Of a stretch of 9,165 bases of DNA, positions 6,622-9,165 are shown in pieces. The stretch lies in NCBI GenBank assembly GCA_934636065.1, contig CAKTZW010000048.1:1-9165 (forward strand), written 5' to 3'. The notes beneath the pieces are model-generated. The model searched no databases. It was given only the letters and a program-made list of their open reading frames with translations, and had not been told where the DNA came from. Each line of letters begins with the position of its first letter. Positions within the stretch are counted from its first letter, which is position 1. The position numbers and the translations under genes are program-made. The DNA comes from an uncultured Labedella sp. (GTDB lineage: Bacteria; Actinomycetota; Actinomycetes; Actinomycetales; Microbacteriaceae).

Positions 6622-6641
6622 GAGGGACGGGCCCCGGGAAC

Positions 6642-7916
6642 TCAGTTGTTGCCCTTCGAACACGTGCGATCGCTCGCCGTCTGACCCTCGATCGTCGTCG
6701 GGAGCTCCACGGCGTCGTCCGCCGGCGGGGTGGCGCTCGGCGCGCTCGGGGTCGCGGGCGGCGTGGACTCGGGGTCCGTCGGCGCCTCCGGGTCGGCCGG
6801 AGCGTTGGGGTCGGTCACGGACCCGACGCCCGTCGTGCCCGTGATGCTGAGCTTCTTGTCGGCCTTGATCGCGTCGAAAAGCTGCTCCGCCGCGGCGTCG
6901 AGCGGGAGCACGCCCTGCTCGCCGCCGCTCGAGCCGTACGCGTTCGGGTACTGGAGGAAGGCGATCTGCTCGAGCGGGATGTCCTTGAGCGCCATCGCGA
7001 TCGAGACCATGGTGTTGAGGTTCGCGAGACTCTGGGAGAGCTGCATGTTGCTCGTCGCGGCCTTCGCGATGCCGAAGAGCTTGCCCGGGTCCGACAGGGT
7101 CTCGGAGCTCTGCAGCGTGCGGACGAGCGACGACAGGAACACCTGCTGGTTGCTGATGCGACCGAGATCGGAGCCGTCGCCGACGCCGTGGCGCGTGCGG
7201 AGGAACTGCAGGGCGTCCTTCCCCTGCAGCGTGTGCATGCCCGCGTCGAGGTACGTCTGCGTGTAGTCGTCGGAGATCGGCTCGGCCACGCACACCTCCA
7301 CGCCGCCCACGGCGTTCGAGAGCGCGATGACACCGTTGAACTGCACCTCGGCGGCGAACGGGATCGTCAGCCCGGTGAGAGCCTCGACCGTGAGGACGGT
7401 GCAGGCGAGACCCCCGTACGACAGGGTCGTGTTGATCTTCTGGGACGACATGGCGGAGTAGGTGCCGGTGCCGTCGAGCTTCGGGCACTCCGGGATCGGG
7501 ACGAACAGGTCGCGGGGGAACGAGACGACGACGGCGCTCGAGTGATCCTCCGAGATGTGCAGGAGCATCGTGACGTCGTTGAGGACGCCCGTCTCCTCCT
7601 CCGGATCCCCGTACGCCATGCCCTGGCCCTGACGGCTGTCGCTCCCGACGACGAGGAGGTTCACTCCACCCTCGATCGCGTCGATGTTGGGGATGTTCGG
7701 GTCCTGGCCCGCGAGCGTCACCGCCGGCTTCACACCCGCGGCGACGTCCCACAGCGCGTACGCCGCGACGGCTCCGCCGCTCACGAGCACGACGGCGAGC
7801 GCCGCCGCGACGAAGCGGAACGCCGTCGCGAAGGGATTGCGACGGCGACGACGGGCGTGGCGCGTGATCGAGGGGTCGATCGCGACACGGCGGGTGGTCC
7901 GGCGGCTTTCGCTCAC
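6642..7916 (-). CDS. LytR-CpsA-Psr (LCP) family cell-wall glycopolymer ligase, upstream paralogue
   Basis: A 424-residue protein: arginine-rich cytoplasmic N-terminus (ARRRRRNP), membrane helix at about 32-54, then an extracellular LCP domain with all expected motifs: GSDSR (91-95), NDV (D114), SFPRD (R135, D136), NAVGGVEV (201-208), FLRTR (R240, R242) and SDLGR...Q (R253, Q257). Four cysteines (C144, C172, C209, C419) match those of the next gene. A Pro/Ala/Asp-rich linker (366-402) leads to a GQTASDRTCSKGNN tail. It should join lipid-linked wall polymer to peptidoglycan. GTG at 7916 is chosen because AAAGG lies 6-7 nt upstream and the resulting N-terminus lines up with the paralogue (TRHAR in both). 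An ATG at 8021 with GAGG 9 nt upstream would add 35 residues and cannot be excluded. The two genes look like a tandem duplication, probably one operon. Confidence 0.93.
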   Translation of the reverse strand: MSESRRTTRRVAIDPSITRHARRRRRNPFATAFRFVAAALAVVLVSGGAVAAYALWDVAAGVKPAVTLAGQDPNIPNIDAIEGGVNLLVVGSDSRQGQGMAYGDPEEETGVLNDVTMLLHISEDHSSAVVVSFPRDLFVPIPECPKLDGTGTYSAMSSQKINTTLSYGGLACTVLTVEALTGLTIPFAAEVQFNGVIALSNAVGGVEVCVAEPISDDYTQTYLDAGMHTLQGKDALQFLRTRHGVGDGSDLGRISNQQVFLSSLVRTLQSSETLSDPGKLFGIAKAATSNMQLSQSLANLNTMVSIAMALKDIPLEQIAFLQYPNAYGSSGGEQGVLPLDAAAEQLFDAIKADKKLSITGTTGVGSVTDPNAPADPEAPTDPESTPPATPSAPSATPPADDAVELPTTIEGQTASDRTCSKGNN

Positions 7917-8047
7917 AAGGGGCCTTTCGGATCGCGCGTCCGGCGCGGGGTCGGGGAAGAGTGGAGCGGGGCTCCCGACGACGTCGTCGTGTCCGATGAG
8001 CCGGTCGCGATGCGGAGACATCGCGTGCGTCCTCGGGCATTCACCGT

Positions 8048-8073
8048 CCGCGGGGCGGCGGCATGTCCCGCGG
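8048..8073. other. GC-rich inverted repeat downstream of tRNA-Ser(TGA)
   Basis: A 7-bp stem, CCGCGGG (8048-8054) with CCCGCGG (8067-8073), around a 12-nt loop, 15 nt beyond the tRNA 3' end. It may limit trailer processing or stop transcription, but no T-run follows. The rest of the 172-nt spacer before the LCP start holds nothing else recognisable. Confidence 0.35.
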
Positions 8074-8088
8074 CCCCGTGTCCTGTGG

Positions 8089-8173
8089 CGGAGGGCGTGG
8101 GATTCGAACCCACGAGACATTTCTGCCCACTGGTTTTCAAGACCAGCTCCATCGGCCGCTCGGACAGCCCTCC
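8089..8173 (-). tRNA. tRNA-Ser, anticodon TGA
   Basis: The acceptor stem GGAGGGC/GCCCTCC pairs over 7 bp (8173-8167 with 8096-8090). The anticodon stem CTGGT/ACCAG holds loop CTTGAAA with anticodon TGA at 8139-8137, reading UCA and probably other UCN codons. The T arm GTGGG-TTCGAAT-CCCAC is perfect, and the extended variable arm (GGCA-GAAA-TGTC) marks a class II serine tRNA. The discriminator is G (8089), and CCA is not encoded. Confidence 0.96.
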
Positions 8174-8207
8174 CGGAGAACGATCGTGCGGGCACGACCG
8201 GAGACCG

Positions 8208-8213
8208 ATTGTA
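8208..8213 (-). promoter_or_regulatory. Likely -10 element of the tRNA-Ser(TGA) promoter
   Basis: TACAAT sits 34 nt before the mature tRNA 5' end, giving a leader of about 28 nt, similar to that of the other serine tRNA. No TTGACA-like -35 is visible at 16-19 bp, so confidence is limited. Confidence 0.4.
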
Positions 8214-8261
8214 TCCGATGCGGTTCCCGCGATTCTTCCAGCGCGTTCTGTGAACGTGCTG

Positions 8262-8283
8262 AAACAACCCCCGATCTGGGGGT
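8262..8283 (-). terminator. Probable intrinsic terminator of the GNAT gene
   Basis: On the - strand, 9 nt after the stop codon, ACCCCC-AGATC-GGGGGT forms a 6-bp stem and is followed by TGTTTC, a short T-rich tail. Placement and structure fit rho-independent termination; the weak T-run limits certainty. Confidence 0.6.
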
Positions 8284-8292
8284 GCGTGCGGC

Positions 8293-8577
8293 TCAGCGCG
8301 CGATGAGGTGTGCCCGCTCGGGATGCGCGGCGAACCAGTCCGCGACGTACCAGCACATCGGGATGACGGTGCGTCCGGCTTTCTCGGCGTCGTCGACGGC
8401 GAAGGCCGTCAGCTCGGCGGCGTAGCCGTTGCCCCGGAACGGCGGGTTGGTGAACGCACGCGTCATCGACATGGTGCGTCCGTCGTCGTTGTAGTCGAGG
8501 GCGCTCACGATGACACCGCCGCGGCGCATCGTGTACCGGGAGGCGTCGCGCTCGTTCGCGAACTCGGTCGTGGTCAT
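8293..8577 (-). CDS. Small GNAT family N-acetyltransferase (NATD1/YjdJ-like)
   Basis: A 94-residue protein, the usual size of this compact GNAT group. The acetyl-CoA pyrophosphate loop is FRGNGYAAELTAFAVDDA (47-64), with the R/Q-x-x-G-x-G/A pattern in RGNGYA. The next strand, RTVIPMCWYVADWFAAHPE (69-87), carries the conserved cysteine (C75) and the Y-V-x-x-(W/Y)-x-x-x-HPE pattern typical of the family. The N-terminal part (SRYTMRRGGVIVSALDYNDDGRTMSMTRAFTNPP) supplies the first strands of the half-fold. The substrate is unknown, as for most members; it acts in the cytosol. The ATG at 8577 overlaps the stop of a three-codon reading frame (ATGGGTGCATGA), and the only good Shine-Dalgarno, AGGAG, lies 12 nt away, better placed for that tiny frame. 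It is a single gene with its own terminator. Confidence 0.85.
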   Translation of the reverse strand: MTTTEFANERDASRYTMRRGGVIVSALDYNDDGRTMSMTRAFTNPPFRGNGYAAELTAFAVDDAEKAGRTVIPMCWYVADWFAAHPERAHLIAR

Positions 8578-8644
8578 GCACCCATTGTGCTCCTGCGGGA
8601 GCCGTGCCGGTCCCGACAGGCCTCCGCAGGTCCGCTGACTCCCG

Positions 8645-8667
8645 CGCCCTCGCCCTCGCCCTCGCCC
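8645..8667. repeat. Hexamer tandem repeat (CGCCCT)
   Basis: Three full units and one partial unit of CGCCCT lie in the spacer between the GNAT gene and the ABC ATPase gene. It is a simple low-complexity tract, prone to slippage; no function is implied. Confidence 0.75.
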
Positions 8668-8676
8668 ATTTCCCCG

Positions 8677-8728
8677 AGTGCGGGTTTCGGCCGCTTCTCC
8701 GGCTCGGGAGGCGGCCGAAACCCGCACT
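8677..8728. repeat. Long perfect palindrome, REP-like intergenic hairpin
   Basis: Arms of 18 nt (8677-8694 and 8711-8728) are exact reverse complements around a 16-nt loop that can itself pair (CTCC with GGAG). Pairing continues past the outer ends after a one-base bulge. It lies 63 nt after the stop codon of the ABC ATPase gene on the - strand and before the GNAT gene. With no T-run it is more like a REP-type repeat or processing/attenuation hairpin than an intrinsic terminator. Confidence 0.8.
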
Positions 8729-8768
8729 TCGGGAGAGAGGGACGACCACAGTCCACACTTCGGGAGAG
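8725..8768. repeat. Two copies of a 13-nt motif next to the palindrome
   Basis: CACTTCGGGAGAG occurs at 8725-8737 and again at 8756-8768. The first overlaps the outer edge of the palindrome's right arm. The left outer edge (CCCGAGTG on +) is nearly its reverse complement, so the motif occurs about three times in 100 nt. Confidence 0.7.
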
Positions 8769-8791
8769 GAGGACAGGGACGGGACCGAGGG

Positions 8792-9165
8792 TCAGAGGGA
8801 GTGGTGACGGCCGATCGGGACGACGAGGGGCGTTCCCGTCACCGGGTCGTCGATGACGCGCGACGACATGCCGAAGACGGCCTCGACCGTCTCGGGCGTG
8901 ACGACCTCGCGCGGGGTCCCGGACGCGAAGATGCGTCCCTCCTTCACGGCGAACAGGTGATCGGCGTAGCGGGCGGCGAGGTTGAGGTCGTGCAGCACGA
9001 TCACCACGGTCGTCCCCCGCGAGCGGTTGAGGTCCGTCACGAGGTCGAGCACGTCGACCTGGTGGGAGACGTCGAGGAACGTCGTCGGCTCGTCGAGGAG
9101 AAGGACGTCGGTCTGCTGGGCGAGGGCCATCGAGATCCAGACGCGCTGCCGCTGGCCGCCCGACA
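8792..9165 (-). CDS. Siderophore/heme-type ABC transporter ATP-binding protein (FecE/FepC-like), 3' part only
   Basis: The gene enters from beyond the window end; 123 complete codons are visible. The frame opens in the ABC signature, SGGQRQRVWISMALAQ, then Walker B and catalytic glutamate in DVLLLDEPTTFLD, the D-loop FLD, and the H-loop histidine in VLHDLNLAARYAD. The SGGQRQR-W-I-S-MALAQ and DEPTTFLD wording, and the tail ending DDPVTGTPLVVP, are characteristic of ATPases of iron-siderophore or heme importers of the FecCD type. It would power uptake through permease partners that should be encoded further upstream on the - strand, outside the window. Walker A is not visible. The C-terminus is complete (stop at 8792). 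Iron-responsive regulation is likely for the family but cannot be checked here. Confidence 0.9.
   Translation of the reverse strand, partial: SGGQRQRVWISMALAQQTDVLLLDEPTTFLDVSHQVDVLDLVTDLNRSRGTTVVIVLHDLNLAARYADHLFAVKEGRIFASGTPREVVTPETVEAVFGMSSRVIDDPVTGTPLVVPIGRHHSL

Noticed and set aside
5185..6684. A 499-codon + strand frame opposite the downstream LCP gene
   Set aside because: It starts inside tRNA-Ser(GCT) and its low-complexity translation mirrors the LCP codons.
7188..8306. A + strand frame opposite the upstream LCP gene and tRNA-Ser(TGA)
   Set aside because: It reads straight through the tRNA and has no recognisable domain.
8677..8728. Intrinsic terminator of the ABC transporter gene
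   Set aside because: The stem is strong but no T-run follows on the - strand; left as a REP-like palindrome.
8645..8768. CRISPR array
   Set aside because: Repeats are short, irregularly spaced and few, with no spacers of constant length and no cas genes.

Overview
This looks like a chromosomal segment of a high-GC actinobacterium, most likely a Microbacterium-like member of the Microbacteriaceae. That placement is inferred from GC-rich third codon positions, an LAxTG-style sorting motif, twin LytR-CpsA-Psr (LCP) proteins with matching cysteine patterns, and Shine-Dalgarno, leaderless and GTG starts typical of the group. No single marker proves the genus.

Layout. A secreted M1-type zinc metallopeptidase runs on the + strand (29-1750). 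All other genes are on the - strand. Next comes a visibly lower-GC cassette holding one fic gene (1806-2942), bounded by two near-identical 35-nt direct repeats (1742-1776 and 3132-3166) that copy the peptidase-like stop region and the 3' end of the next gene. Then come a MutM-like Fpg/Nei DNA glycosylase (3151-3978) and an NAD-dependent epimerase-like protein (4043-5038). A pair of 20-nt hairpin repeats (5101-5155) precedes tRNA-Ser(GCT) (5170-5258). Two tandem LCP cell-wall ligase paralogues follow (5347-6609 and 6642-7916), then tRNA-Ser(TGA) (8089-8173), a small NATD1/YjdJ-type GNAT (8293-8577), a 214-nt spacer dominated by a long palindrome and short repeats, and the 3' part of a siderophore/heme-type ABC ATPase cut by the window end (8792-9165).

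How the genes work together. The two LCP proteins form the only clear functional unit: they probably attach lipid-linked glycopolymers to peptidoglycan. The peptidase also acts outside the cell and may be held at the surface. The other genes look like independent housekeeping functions. The fic cassette is the accessory part: a self-inhibited (class II) Fic AMP-transferase with no separate antitoxin, placed between the convergent ends of the peptidase and glycosylase genes. No stretch over 300 bases lacks a gene. I found no CRISPR array, transposase, integrase or rRNA, and no complete defence system beyond the solitary Fic protein.
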